A DNA stretch of 64,000 bases. Source: JANMOK01 sp031415055. Lineage in GTDB: Bacteria; Pseudomonadota; Alphaproteobacteria; Rhodobacterales; Rhodobacteraceae. The notes under the pieces were generated by a model. The model saw nothing but the letters and a program-made list of their open reading frames with translations, was not told the DNA's origin and ran no database searches. Shown piece after piece: positions 34,839-43,475 of the stretch (position 1 is its first letter; each line of letters starts with the position of its first letter). The stretch lies in contig JANOQZ010000026.1 of the NCBI GenBank assembly GCA_031415055.1, positions 1 through 64,000 of the forward strand, in the 5' to 3' direction. Made by a program: the position numbers and the translations under genes.

Positions 34839-35327
34839 ATGAATCTACAAGAACTGGCTTGGATCGGAAGTATGGTCGGCGCAACCGCAATGGTTATCTC
34901 GGTTCTGTTCGGCTCAATCCAGATACGTAACAATACACGGGCCATTCGGGCGGCGGCGTTTCAGCAAATGGCGACCTCGCTGGCGACACCGGCCGATGAA
35001 CTTGCGAGAAACCCCGAGCTTTGCGCCCTATTGTTGCGCGGTGCCGATGATTTTCATGCGATGGAGCGGCTGGATAAGGCCAGATTCAGGTTCTATCAGC
35101 AAGGATTGCTGCGCCGTGTCGAGAGTGCGCTGCTGCAAAACAAACTGGGAACCTTGCACGAAGAACATTTGCTGGGGATTCGCGATATTATGACGGCGGT
35201 CTATTCATCACAGGGGCAGCGCGACGCGTGGGCCTTGATCCGCACGCGGTTTAACCCGGAATTTCGGACTTATGTTGATGAGGTTGTCCGGGAAGAAGCG
35301 ACAAAAGCGGGGGCGGCGGCGGCCTAG
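34839..35327 (+). CDS. Hypothetical protein with N-terminal membrane anchor
   Basis: A 162-residue protein with one hydrophobic segment (about residues 8-28, IGSMVGATAMVISVLFGSI) followed by a helical domain (QIRNNTRAIRAAAFQQMA...). It lies ten bases after dgt and ends about 55 bases before argS, so it is probably cotranscribed. Similar short one-TM proteins occur in many alphaproteobacterial genomes, but I cannot assign a function. dgt and argS are usually adjacent in relatives, so this may be an added gene. Confidence 0.75.
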   Translation: MNLQELAWIGSMVGATAMVISVLFGSIQIRNNTRAIRAAAFQQMATSLATPADELARNPELCALLLRGADDFHAMERLDKARFRFYQQGLLRRVESALLQNKLGTLHEEHLLGIRDIMTAVYSSQGQRDAWALIRTRFNPEFRTYVDEVVREEATKAGAAAA

Positions 35328-35382
35328 TTGTCCATCGCTTTCCCCCATGCTATCCCCGCCGGGTTGTGATTTGGATGCTGAA

Positions 35383-37125
35383 ATGAACTTGTTTGCCGAT
35401 ATTCGTGCGCTTGTGATTGCCGCTCTTGAGGGGTTGGTGGCGGAAGGGGTCTTGCCTGCTGGTTTGGACTTTGCTGGCGTTTCGGTAGAGCCGCCGCGTG
35501 ACCCGTTGCACGGCGATATGGCCAGCAATGCGGCGATGGTGTTGGCGAAAGCTTCGGGGAAAAACCCGCGTGATATTGCGGCGGCTTTGGCGGTGAAGCT
35601 GGCGGCGGACCCTAGGGTGGCTTCGGCGGATGTGGCAGGGCCGGGGTTTTTGAATTTGCGGATTAAAGGGGAGAATTGGTTTGGTCTGATCGCTGCGGTG
35701 CTGAAAAACGGCGTGGATTTTGGCCGCTCCAATGTGGGGGCGGGGCGCAAGGTCAACGTTGAATTCGTATCCGCCAACCCGACCGGCCCGATGCATGTGG
35801 GGCACGCGCGTGGGGCGGTGTTTGGCGATGCTTTGTGCGGGCTGCTGGATTATGCGGGCTATAAAGTCACCCGCGAATATTACGTCAACGATGGCGGCGG
35901 GCAGGTCGATGTGCTGGCACGATCCGCCTATGAACGCTACCGCGAGGCGCATGGCCTGATGCCGGAAATCACCGAGGGGCTGTATCCGGGCGATTATATG
36001 GTACCGGTCGGCGCGGCGCTGAAGGAAAAGTTTGGGGCCACGTTTCTGGACCAACCGGAATCGGTTTGGCTGGATGTGATCCGCGATTTTTCCACCGACG
36101 CGATGATGGCGATGATCCGCGAGGATCTGGCGGCGCTGGGTGTGCGGATGGATGTGTTTTATTCCGAAAAATCGCTGTATGGCACCGGTCGCATCGAGGC
36201 CGCTTTGGCGGATTTGAACGCGCGTGGGCTGATTTACGAAGGCACTTTGGAGCCGCCAAAGGGCAAAGCGCCGGAAGATTGGGAACCCCGCGTGCAGACG
36301 CTGTTCCGATCTACTTCACACGGCGATGATGCCGACCGGCCAATCAAGAAATCGGATGGGGCCTGGACTTATTTCGCGCCGGATATTGCCTATCATTTCG
36401 ACAAGATCAGCCGTGGATTTGACGAATTGATCGACGTTTTGGGGGCGGACCATTCGGGTTACGTCAAGCGGATGAAGGCGGCGGTTTCGGCCCTGTCCGG
36501 TGGCCGCGTACCGTTGGACGTGAAGCTGATCCAACTTGTCAAACTGTTCAAGAACGGCGTGTCGTTCAAGATGAGCAAACGGTCAGGCACTTTTGTGACA
36601 GCGCGGGATTTGGTCGATGAAGTTGGTGCAGATGTGACGCGCTTTGTCATGCTGACCCGCAAGAACGACGTGGCGTTTGATTTTGATTTCGCCAAGGCGT
36701 TGGAGCAGTCGAAAGACAATCCGGTTTTCTATGTGCAATACGCGCATGCGCGGGTGTGTTCGGTGCTGCGACGTGCGGTCGAGGCCGGGGTTGGCACCGA
36801 GGATGCCGTTTTGGCCAAGGCGGATTTGACGCTTTTGGGCCATGCGGATGAATTGAACCTGATCCAGAAACTGGCGGAATGGCCGCGATTGGCCGAATCG
36901 GCGGCGCTGGCGCATGAACCGCATCGGGTGGCGTTTTACCTGTATGAATTGGCGTCGGAGTTTCACGGGCTACAGCACGCGGGCAAGTTGGACTCGGGCC
37001 TGCGGTTTTTGAACGAAGATAATTTGCCATTGACCCAAGCCCGTCTGGCCTTAATTCGGTCGACGGCCATTGTCATAAGTGCAGGGCTTGCTATCCTTGG
37101 GGTGACCCCTGCCCAAGAGATGTAG
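35383..37125 (+). CDS. argS: Arginyl-tRNA synthetase
   Basis: A 580-residue class I aminoacyl-tRNA synthetase. It has the N-terminal Add-1 domain (GDMASNAAMVLAKA), the HIGH signature as HVGHARG near residue 138, the KMSKS loop as KMSKRSG near 395, and the DALR anticodon-binding domain at the C-terminus (ASEFHGL, RLALIRSTAIVI). The start at MNLFADIRAL is conserved in position; a longer upstream frame is rejected. Confidence 0.97.
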   Translation: MNLFADIRALVIAALEGLVAEGVLPAGLDFAGVSVEPPRDPLHGDMASNAAMVLAKASGKNPRDIAAALAVKLAADPRVASADVAGPGFLNLRIKGENWFGLIAAVLKNGVDFGRSNVGAGRKVNVEFVSANPTGPMHVGHARGAVFGDALCGLLDYAGYKVTREYYVNDGGGQVDVLARSAYERYREAHGLMPEITEGLYPGDYMVPVGAALKEKFGATFLDQPESVWLDVIRDFSTDAMMAMIREDLAALGVRMDVFYSEKSLYGTGRIEAALADLNARGLIYEGTLEPPKGKAPEDWEPRVQTLFRSTSHGDDADRPIKKSDGAWTYFAPDIAYHFDKISRGFDELIDVLGADHSGYVKRMKAAVSALSGGRVPLDVKLIQLVKLFKNGVSFKMSKRSGTFVTARDLVDEVGADVTRFVMLTRKNDVAFDFDFAKALEQSKDNPVFYVQYAHARVCSVLRRAVEAGVGTEDAVLAKADLTLLGHADELNLIQKLAEWPRLAESAALAHEPHRVAFYLYELASEFHGLQHAGKLDSGLRFLNEDNLPLTQARLALIRSTAIVISAGLAILGVTPAQEM

Positions 37126-37201
37126 CAAGAGGCGGAATATTTAGGGGTTGGAGCAGGTCTGCCCACAAGCTAAAGTGGTGCGGAAGAAGGCAACATACCC
37201 G

Positions 37202-38068
37202 ATGCGCGACCAAAGAAGCAGTGATTCGCTCGACTATCTACCCACTGACGGCAAGACCGGCATCGTCGGCACCGCCATCAAAGGGCTGAGCGCGATCATT
37301 TCTTTCACCCTGATTGCCGGAATTATCATCTGGTCCTACCGCCTAGGTGTGCGCGATGCCAATGATTTACCGGTCATCCAAGCGATGGAAGGTGCTGCGA
37401 GGGTGCAGCCAGAAGACCCGGGTGGTACACAGGCAGAACATCAAGGGTTGGAGGTGAACGGTGTATTGGCCAATAATGAGGCACCGCCGGTTTCAACCGA
37501 GGTAACGACCGCGCCGGGAACCACGGTTTTGACCGAGGAAGACGCGGCGCAGGGCACGCTGAATGGCGGCACGGAAACGGCCACAGTCGATGCAGCCGAG
37601 CCCGCCAGCGTCGAGGATTTGATTGCCGGATTGGTCGAAACACCAAGCGAACCCGTAACGGAAGCGATTGCAATACCGGTTACTGACTTGGCTTCGCTGC
37701 GGCCGCAGCCACGACCAGAAAGTTTGAACACCGAAATTGCCCCTGCGGACGAAGTTTTCACGGCAATTGCGCCCGAAACGGTGGCGACAGCAGTGACGCC
37801 AGAAGCCGATATCAAACCGGGCGACCGGTTGATTCAGCTTGGAGCGTTTGACAGCCAGGCAATCGCCGAAGAGCAATGGAAAGCGGTTCTGGCCGCCAAT
37901 AGCGACCTACTGGGTGACAAGAAATACGTGATCCAAGAAGCGACATCAGGTGGGCGGATATTCTATCGGCTGCGGGTGTTTGGCTTTGCCGGCTTGGAAG
38001 ATAGCCGTGCCTTGTGCTCGGCCCTGCAACCGCGCGAAGTGCCGTGCATACCCGTGACGGCCCGCTGA
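37202..38068 (+). CDS. SPOR domain-containing membrane protein
   Basis: A 288-residue protein. It has an N-terminal cytoplasmic stretch, a transmembrane helix at about residues 32-50 (SAIISFTLIAGIIIWSYRL), a long acidic low-complexity Pro/Thr/Ala/Glu linker, and a C-terminal SPOR domain (RLIQLGAFDSQAIAEEQW to DSRALCSALQ). SPOR domains bind denuded peptidoglycan at the division site. The stop overlaps scpA by one base (TGATG). In many relatives nagZ lies between this gene and scpA; here it is absent. Confidence 0.88.
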   Translation: MRDQRSSDSLDYLPTDGKTGIVGTAIKGLSAIISFTLIAGIIIWSYRLGVRDANDLPVIQAMEGAARVQPEDPGGTQAEHQGLEVNGVLANNEAPPVSTEVTTAPGTTVLTEEDAAQGTLNGGTETATVDAAEPASVEDLIAGLVETPSEPVTEAIAIPVTDLASLRPQPRPESLNTEIAPADEVFTAIAPETVATAVTPEADIKPGDRLIQLGAFDSQAIAEEQWKAVLAANSDLLGDKKYVIQEATSGGRIFYRLRVFGFAGLEDSRALCSALQPREVPCIPVTAR

Positions 38069-38853
38069 TGCCCGACGATATTTTCGATATTTCGGACTTG
38101 GACTTGCCAGAAACTGGCAATGAACCGCTGCTGGTGGATGTGGACGGCTACGAAGGTCCGCTCGACTTGTTGCTGACACTCTCGCGCAACCAGAAAGTTG
38201 ATCTGCGCAAGATTTCGATACTGGCTTTGGCCGAGCAGTATTTGGCTTTTGTCGACGCGGCCAAGCAGCTTCGCATCGAATTGGCGGCGGATTATCTGGT
38301 GATGGCGGCGTGGCTGGCGTTTTTGAAATCGCGCCTGCTGTTGCCGGTTGATGCCGATGACGACGGCCCGTCGGGCGAAGAACTGGCCGCGCATCTTGCG
38401 TTTCAATTGGAACGGTTGGAAGCGATGCGGCGTTCGGCGGCGCGGTTGATGGCGCGCGATCAATTGGGGCGCGATTTCTTTGTGCGCGGGCAGGGTGAGG
38501 CCGAGGAAAGACGTCGGATGGTGACTTACACCGCCAGTCTGTTGGACCTGTTGCAGGCCTATGCCCGCATAAAAACCCGCGAGGATTTTGAACCGCTGCA
38601 TCTGCAGCGTTCGGCGATTTACACGATGGAACAGGCGTTGGAACGGTTGCGTGGGTTGATCGGCCATGCGGTGGACTGGAACGATCTGGAAGTGTTCCTG
38701 CCTGAGGGTTGGCTGGTTGACCCCGGCAAGCGTCGGTCGGCGCTGGCATCAACTTTTGCTGCAACGTTGGAATTGGTAAAGCTGGGGCAAGTGCAGATTC
38801 GTCAGGCGGAAATTTTCGCACCCATTTTGCTGCGTCGTGTTGATGCAGCCTGA
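38068..38853 (+). CDS. scpA: Segregation and condensation protein A
   Basis: A 261-residue kleisin subunit of the SMC-ScpAB condensin. The N-terminal motif DGYEGPLDLLLTLSRNQKVD and the helical N-domain are typical, and the C-terminal winged helix ends LRRVDAA. The start overlaps the SPOR gene stop (TGATG), and the end overlaps scpB by about ten bases, so the three are translationally coupled. Confidence 0.95.
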   Translation: MPDDIFDISDLDLPETGNEPLLVDVDGYEGPLDLLLTLSRNQKVDLRKISILALAEQYLAFVDAAKQLRIELAADYLVMAAWLAFLKSRLLLPVDADDDGPSGEELAAHLAFQLERLEAMRRSAARLMARDQLGRDFFVRGQGEAEERRRMVTYTASLLDLLQAYARIKTREDFEPLHLQRSAIYTMEQALERLRGLIGHAVDWNDLEVFLPEGWLVDPGKRRSALASTFAATLELVKLGQVQIRQAEIFAPILLRRVDAA

Positions 38854-39490
38854 ACCATTGCCCGACTCGTTGTTTGACGCGCCGCCTTTGGCCGAACAGG
38901 AACGCATGGTCGAGGCGATCTTGTTTGCGGTGCCCGAACCGATGAACGAGGCGGCGATCAGCAACCGCTTGCCGATGGGGTGTGATGCCAAGGCGGCTTT
39001 GGAAGTGCTGCGCGGGCGTTATCAAGGCCGCGGCGTGCAACTGGTGAAAGTGGGGGAGGCTTGGGCGTTTCGCACTGCGCCGGATTTGGGGTTCCTGCTC
39101 AGCCGCGAGACGGTGGAAACACGGAAGCTGTCCCGCGCTGCCATCGAGACTTTGGCAATCATCGCCTATCACCAGCCGGTGACGCGGGCAGAGATCGAGG
39201 AAATTCGCGGTGTTTCGGTGTCACGCGGCACTGTTGACCAGTTGATCGAACTGGATTGGGTGAAACTGGGCCGACGGAAAATGACGCCGGGAAGGCCGGT
39301 GACTTTGGTGGTGACGCCGCATTTCCTCGATCATTTCGGGCTGGAATCGGCCCGCGATCTGCCGGGGATCAAGGAATTGCGCGAAGCTGGTTTGCTGGAT
39401 AATCGGCCCATGCCGGGAAGCTTGGATGAACCGGTTGAGGAAGGCGACGACGAAGATCAGGACGAGATGTTTGATTGGAAAGAGGGATAA
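38843..39490 (+). CDS. scpB: Segregation and condensation protein B
   Basis: A 215-residue protein with two winged-helix domains (EAILFAVPEP, LSRAAIETLAIIAYHQPVTR, then IRGVSVSRGTVDQLIELDW) and an acidic C-terminal tail (EEGDDEDQDEMFDWKEG). It pairs with ScpA in condensin. The last 37 coding bases recur at 40857-40893, on the far side of an inserted gene. There the repeat reads ...WKEGQ and TGA overlapping the next ATG, probably the original end of scpB. GTG 38837 is an alternative start. Confidence 0.95.
   Translation: MQPEPLPDSLFDAPPLAEQERMVEAILFAVPEPMNEAAISNRLPMGCDAKAALEVLRGRYQGRGVQLVKVGEAWAFRTAPDLGFLLSRETVETRKLSRAAIETLAIIAYHQPVTRAEIEEIRGVSVSRGTVDQLIELDWVKLGRRKMTPGRPVTLVVTPHFLDHFGLESARDLPGIKELREAGLLDNRPMPGSLDEPVEEGDDEDQDEMFDWKEG
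39450..39486 (+). repeat. 37-bp direct repeat, left copy (inside scpB 3' end)
   Basis: Identical to 40857-40893 at 36 of 37 positions (G/A at one). The copy lies in the last codons of scpB and marks the left boundary of a 1,407-base inserted unit. Confidence 0.9.
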
Positions 39491-39546
39491 TTCACGTTTA
39501 CTATCCGGTTTTATAATGAATTATTTTCAGCGAAATAGGGCGAGCG

Positions 39547-40824
39547 ATGCGGTCGGAATTTTCTGAGACATTTCGAGGAAAATTGCTTTTATTGGTCTTT
39601 GACAAAGTCGTCATTGGCGCGATGATTGCGGCGGCTTTCTTCCTATATGATCGCTACAAAACTATTGATCTACGGAACTATGAAGCCTCGCAAGCAAACG
39701 TCCAACTTTCATTTGAACGATCTCGGCTGCTCAAAGAATTTCTTCCGCTTATCCAAGATGGAAGTGTCGATCTAACGACGCGTGCTTATCTCTTACGATC
39801 TGCGGTCGTGTCTGGTGCAATTGACTCGGAAACTGCATTCGAATTGGGACAAGATTTTCTCAGAGGTGGCTTACCCGCCAATCACTATTTACGTGTTGTT
39901 TCGTCGATGTTGCCTTCGGGCGTCGCGTCATTCGCCAATCGCGGCGGACAAATAGCAAATGAATGGTATTCGACTCTAAATCACTTTCCAGATTTAGATT
40001 CGGTGTTTGATCCCGTCTCGGGGCGCGAAAATTTACCGTTAAATCAAGGTAACATGATCACCGAAGCGCGACTGCTTAGGGCGGCGCTATACGAAAATTT
40101 GCCCGTTTTACTAGAATGCGAATGCGCTGAGTTGAGGGAAAGTGACGAAATTCCTGCCCATTTGTACGGCATGTTTGTGCTGATGAAGACGGACAATCTT
40201 GAATTCGCGATAGCCACGTCAAATTCGACTGCCCAAGGTCTCAAAACCATTGGAATGCTGAATCGCCTAATGCTGGGCAACGCCGACGAAGTTCCAGAAA
40301 ACTATCTTATGACACAATTTGCCGGTGCTCCATTTTCCAACGAAAATATGCGGTGGGCCCAGGTTGTAGTGGCGATTCTGGAGCAAAACGCTTCTGAATG
40401 GAACAACACAACATCTTCCGGTATTGCCCCTATTCTAGCGCGAATTGCAGTTGGAGAATTGTTCCCTGATGAGCAAACCGACGAAGAAGGTAACTTGTTC
40501 TGGCTTAGGTTCAACGCAAGTGAAGGTCTGTTGGCAATGAAGGGGAACGCAAACTCGGTTTCCGATAGTATTTCAGTCTATCTCCTTTCCTTCGCGGAGC
40601 AGGTAAGCGCTAAATCTAACGGCGACGACTTAGAGGCTCTCGCAGTCAAGTTTTCGTCAGGAAAAATTATTAGAGTGCTGGTGGAGGTTCTAGCAAACTC
40701 AACCGATTCGAGAAGTAAAACTGCGCTTCAAAGCATTCTTGACTTAGGCGAAGACAGACTGCGACATTTTCCGTTCCTTCGAGAGGATGTGCAAAGAAGT
40801 CTCGGTGTTGCTTGGGAAAATTGA
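39547..40824 (+). CDS. 425-residue membrane-anchored protein of unknown function, inserted at the scpB 3' end
   Basis: A short cytoplasmic lead and one hydrophobic segment at about residues 13-34 (LLLLVFDKVVIGAMIAAAFF) are followed by a large, mostly helical, acidic domain with no motif I recognise. Base composition is visibly AT-richer than the flanking core genes, and codon choice differs (many AAT, TTA, ATA, AAA). It lies inside the unit bounded by the 37-bp direct repeats of scpB's end. The N-terminal anchor plus helical domain layout recalls membrane-tethered accessory proteins, but any defence or signalling role would be a guess. Confidence 0.8.
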   Translation: MRSEFSETFRGKLLLLVFDKVVIGAMIAAAFFLYDRYKTIDLRNYEASQANVQLSFERSRLLKEFLPLIQDGSVDLTTRAYLLRSAVVSGAIDSETAFELGQDFLRGGLPANHYLRVVSSMLPSGVASFANRGGQIANEWYSTLNHFPDLDSVFDPVSGRENLPLNQGNMITEARLLRAALYENLPVLLECECAELRESDEIPAHLYGMFVLMKTDNLEFAIATSNSTAQGLKTIGMLNRLMLGNADEVPENYLMTQFAGAPFSNENMRWAQVVVAILEQNASEWNNTTSSGIAPILARIAVGELFPDEQTDEEGNLFWLRFNASEGLLAMKGNANSVSDSISVYLLSFAEQVSAKSNGDDLEALAVKFSSGKIIRVLVEVLANSTDSRSKTALQSILDLGEDRLRHFPFLREDVQRSLGVAWEN

Positions 40825-40856
40825 TCAATTGCGAGTGATTTTGCTGCCGTCGGAAA

Positions 40857-40893
40857 ACGAAGATCAGGACGAGATATTTGATTGGAAAGAGGG
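40857..40893 (+). repeat. 37-bp direct repeat, right copy
   Basis: A second copy of the scpB 3' end. It leads directly into GGGCCAATGA, where the ATG of the next small gene would overlap a TGA closing scpB's reading frame. It includes the GAAAGAGGG that serves as that gene's ribosome site, so the duplication preserves translation of the downstream gene. Confidence 0.9.
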
Positions 40894-40896
40894 CCA

Positions 40897-41088
40897 ATGA
40901 ACGGGTTGGTGAAACTGCTGGTTCGCGTCGGCGTCATGGTGGGTATCACCAAGGGGATTGAGTATTTCGCCACGCGAGGCAGCGACGAGGAAACGCCGGA
41001 AGGCAAAGCGGCGGCGAAATCGGGGCGGCAATCGGCGAAAAATGCGACGCGGATGATCAATGTATTGCGTCGATTTACCCGGTTTTGA
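40897..41088 (+). CDS. 63-residue hypothetical protein downstream of scpB
   Basis: A short basic protein with a hydrophobic N-terminus (LVKLLVRVGVMVGITKGIEYF) and a Lys/Arg-rich tail (RQSAKNATRMINVLRRFTRF). The ribosome site GAAAGAGGG lies in the duplicated scpB end. It probably formed an ATGA-coupled pair with scpB before the 1.4-kb insertion. The tat genes that often follow here in relatives are not present. Confidence 0.75.
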   Translation: MNGLVKLLVRVGVMVGITKGIEYFATRGSDEETPEGKAAAKSGRQSAKNATRMINVLRRFTRF

Positions 41089-41101
41089 CGGCGGTCCAGC
41101 C

Positions 41102-41129
41102 AAAAAAGCGCCCGGGTATTACCGGGCGC
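41102..41129 (-). terminator. Rho-independent terminator for the rlmB transcript
   Basis: The perfect stem GCGCCCGG-loop-CCGGGCGC is followed, on the minus strand, by TTTTTT. It lies about 160 bases beyond the stop of the minus-strand methyltransferase gene at 41291. The spacer between also has weaker hairpins (AGGGTGG/CCACCCT and AAAGGT/ACCTTT) and no gene. Confidence 0.8.
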
Positions 41130-41290
41130 GAAGTAGGAACGAGGGACAGTGAGCTAGGGTGGGGTCGTTCCGGACAGCCACCCTACGGGTCAAAAGGTAG
41201 GAAACCTTTTTCCACAAGGAAGAGCCTGTCATCAAATCGTGAATAATTTGTGGCGATTCGGTTAAAATCGACTAATTTTTTGCAATGGAA

Positions 41291-42103
41291 TTATCGCCGG
41301 GTCGCATAAAGTGCGACGGCGGCGGCGTTGGAAACGTTCAGCGAGCCGAATTCGCCCGCAAACGGGATTTTCGCCATGCGGTGGCAGGTCTTGGTGGTCA
41401 GTTCGCGCAGGCCCGGCCCTTCGGCTCCAAAGGCGAGGGCGAGGGGGGTTTTCGGCATGTCGGCAAGGGCTTGGTCCAAGGTCATATCGGCAGTGCCATC
41501 CAACCCGACGATGAAATAGCCCATCTCGCGCAGCGCGTTCATCGCGTTGGCGAGATTGGGCACGCGCAAATAGGGCTGGCGCTCCAACGCGCCAGAAGCG
41601 GATTTCGCCAGCGACCCGGTTTCTGGTGCCGAATGGCGTTGCGGGGCGATGACGGCGCGGGCCCCGAACACCTCGGCAGAGCGCAAGATTGCGCCGACAT
41701 TGTGCGGGTCGGTGACGCGGTCGAGCAAAATGACGACGGGGTTTTCGTTTTGCGGGGCGCAGAGTTCGGAAACCGAACCCCAGTCCAGCGGGCGCGCCTC
41801 GAGCGCCGCGCCCTGATGCACCGATTGCGGGTCGATCGGGGCGGGAAATTTGCGGGCATCGGCGATTTCGGGCGTCATGCCGCTGGCGGCGATTTCATCT
41901 TTCAGCCGGTCCGATGCGTTTTGCGTAACCAGCAGCCGCAGCTTTTCGCGCTTGGGGTTGAGCAAAGCATCGCGCACTGCGTGCAGGCCGAACAGCCAAA
42001 TGGTTTCCGCCGCATCGCCGCGCCGGGACTGTTCCTTTTCGATCACCCAATCGGGCTTTTTGGCTTTTGGTTTCACGGGTGCAGTCCTGATTTCCGACGT
42101 CAT
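41291..42103 (-). CDS. rlmB: 23S rRNA (guanosine-2251-2'-O)-methyltransferase RlmB (TrmH/SpoU family)
   Basis: A 270-residue SPOUT methyltransferase with an N-terminal substrate-binding domain (IWLFGLHAVRDALLNPKR). The knotted catalytic domain carries motif 1 (LLDRVTDPHNVGAILRSAEVFGA), motif 2 (LAFGAEGPGL) and motif 3 (IPFAGEFGSLNVSNAAAVALY). The start MTSEIRT is chosen; an upstream extension is unconserved. It modifies the peptidyl-transferase P-loop of 23S rRNA. Confidence 0.94.
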   Translation of the reverse strand: MTSEIRTAPVKPKAKKPDWVIEKEQSRRGDAAETIWLFGLHAVRDALLNPKREKLRLLVTQNASDRLKDEIAASGMTPEIADARKFPAPIDPQSVHQGAALEARPLDWGSVSELCAPQNENPVVILLDRVTDPHNVGAILRSAEVFGARAVIAPQRHSAPETGSLAKSASGALERQPYLRVPNLANAMNALREMGYFIVGLDGTADMTLDQALADMPKTPLALAFGAEGPGLRELTTKTCHRMAKIPFAGEFGSLNVSNAAAVALYATRR

Positions 42104-42216
42104 GTCGCATGGGTGACCGAAAGGCGCAAGGCGGGCACGGTTTTCCGGCTTGACGTTTCGCGCCACCCCAGCTTAAACGCAGCCACTGTTTGTTGGGCCG
42201 GATTGGCCCACCACAG

Positions 42217-42300
42217 GGGCGACGAGCTGCAAGGTGCGGCAGCGGACTGTAACTCCGCGGAGGTGACTCACGCCTGGTTCGATTCCAGGGTCGCCCACCA
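42217..42300 (+). tRNA. tRNA-Tyr (anticodon GTA)
   Basis: A complete class II tRNA cloverleaf. The acceptor stem is GGGCGAC/GTCGCCC, the D stem GCTG/CAGC, and the anticodon stem GCGGA/TCCGC with loop CTGTAAC (GTA). A long variable arm (GGAGGTGACTC) and T stem CCTGG/CCAGG with loop TTCGATT follow, and the 3' ACCA is encoded. It reads toward adhC. Confidence 0.97.
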
Positions 42301-42362
42301 TTTTCCATTGATTGCGCTTGGCGGGCATTGTTAACTCGCGCCAACCATTTGGGGAGGGTCTA

Positions 42363-43475
42363 ATGCGTACGCGTGCAGCTTTGGCCGTGCAGGCTGGGAA
42401 ACCACTGGAAATCACCGAAGTCAATCTGGGCGGGCCGAAGGCTGGCGAGGTGATGGTCGAGATCAAGGCGACCGGCATTTGCCACACCGACGAGTTTACC
42501 CTGTCGGGGGCCGATCCGGAGGGGATGTTTCCGGCGATACTGGGCCATGAGGGTGCCGGGATCGTGGTTGAGGTTGGTGCGGGGGTGAAAAGCCTGAAAA
42601 AGGGCGATCACGTCATCCCGCTGTACACGCCGGAATGCCGCGAATGCGACTATTGTCTGAATCCGAAAACCAACCTGTGTCAGGCGATCCGCTCGACGCA
42701 GGGGCAGGGGGTGATGCCGGACGGGACTTCGCGGTTTACCACGCTGGATGGCGAGAAAATCCTGCATTACATGGGGTGTTCGACGTTTTCCAATTTCACG
42801 GTTCTGCCCGAAATCGCCTTGGCCAAAGTGCGCGACGACGCGCCGTTTGACAAGATTTGCTACATCGGCTGCGGGGTTACGACCGGCATCGGCGCGGTGC
42901 TGAACACGGCCAAAGTGGAGACGGGTTCGCGGGCGATTGTGTTTGGCTTGGGCGGCATCGGGCTGAACGTCATCCAAGGGCTGCGGCTGGCCGGGGCTGA
43001 TCAGATTGTCGGGGTCGATCTGAACCCCGGCAAAGTGCCGATGGCGACGCGGTTTGGCATGACCGATTATGTCAATCCGACCGAGGTTGAAGGCGATCTG
43101 GTGCCCTATCTGGTCAACCTGACCAAGGGTGGGGCGGATTACACCTTTGATGCGACCGGCAACGTCAAGGTGATGCGGACAGCGCTGGAATGCGCGCACA
43201 AGGGGTGGGGGGTGTCGGTGATTATTGGGGTTGCGCCTGCCGGTGCCGAGATTTCGACAAGGCCGTTCCAACTGGTGACCGGGCGGACGTGGAAGGGGAC
43301 GGCTTTTGGTGGGGCGAGGGGACGCACCGATGTGCCCAAAATCGTCGATTGGTATGTGGACGGCAAGATCGAGATCGACCCGATGATCACCCATGTGCTG
43401 CCGCTGGAGCGGATCAATGAGGGGTTTGATTTGATGCATGCCGGGAAAAGTATCCGGGCGGTGGTGAGGTATTAA
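42363..43475 (+). CDS. adhC: S-(hydroxymethyl)glutathione dehydrogenase / class III alcohol dehydrogenase
   Basis: A 370-residue zinc-dependent medium-chain dehydrogenase that oxidises the glutathione adduct of formaldehyde. The catalytic zinc motif GICHTDEF and GHEGAGIV, the structural zinc cysteines in CRECDYCLNPKTNLC, and the NAD fold GLGGIGLNVIQG are present. GGGGAGGG lies just before the ATG. It links functionally to the sox cluster, since sarcosine demethylation yields one-carbon units and formaldehyde, though the loci are 18 kb apart. Confidence 0.96.
   Translation: MRTRAALAVQAGKPLEITEVNLGGPKAGEVMVEIKATGICHTDEFTLSGADPEGMFPAILGHEGAGIVVEVGAGVKSLKKGDHVIPLYTPECRECDYCLNPKTNLCQAIRSTQGQGVMPDGTSRFTTLDGEKILHYMGCSTFSNFTVLPEIALAKVRDDAPFDKICYIGCGVTTGIGAVLNTAKVETGSRAIVFGLGGIGLNVIQGLRLAGADQIVGVDLNPGKVPMATRFGMTDYVNPTEVEGDLVPYLVNLTKGGADYTFDATGNVKVMRTALECAHKGWGVSVIIGVAPAGAEISTRPFQLVTGRTWKGTAFGGARGRTDVPKIVDWYVDGKIEIDPMITHVLPLERINEGFDLMHAGKSIRAVVRY

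Noticed and set aside
34839..35327. One-TM hypothetical between dgt and argS as another 3'-end-docked cargo gene
   Set aside because: No duplicated dgt 3' end was found around it, so it does not meet the pattern seen at scpB and the carbamoylase.
42195..42215. GGGCC...GGCCCACCA just before tRNA-Tyr, suspected second tRNA 3' end
   Set aside because: No D, anticodon or T stem can be built upstream; it is only a short hairpin ending by chance in CCACCA.
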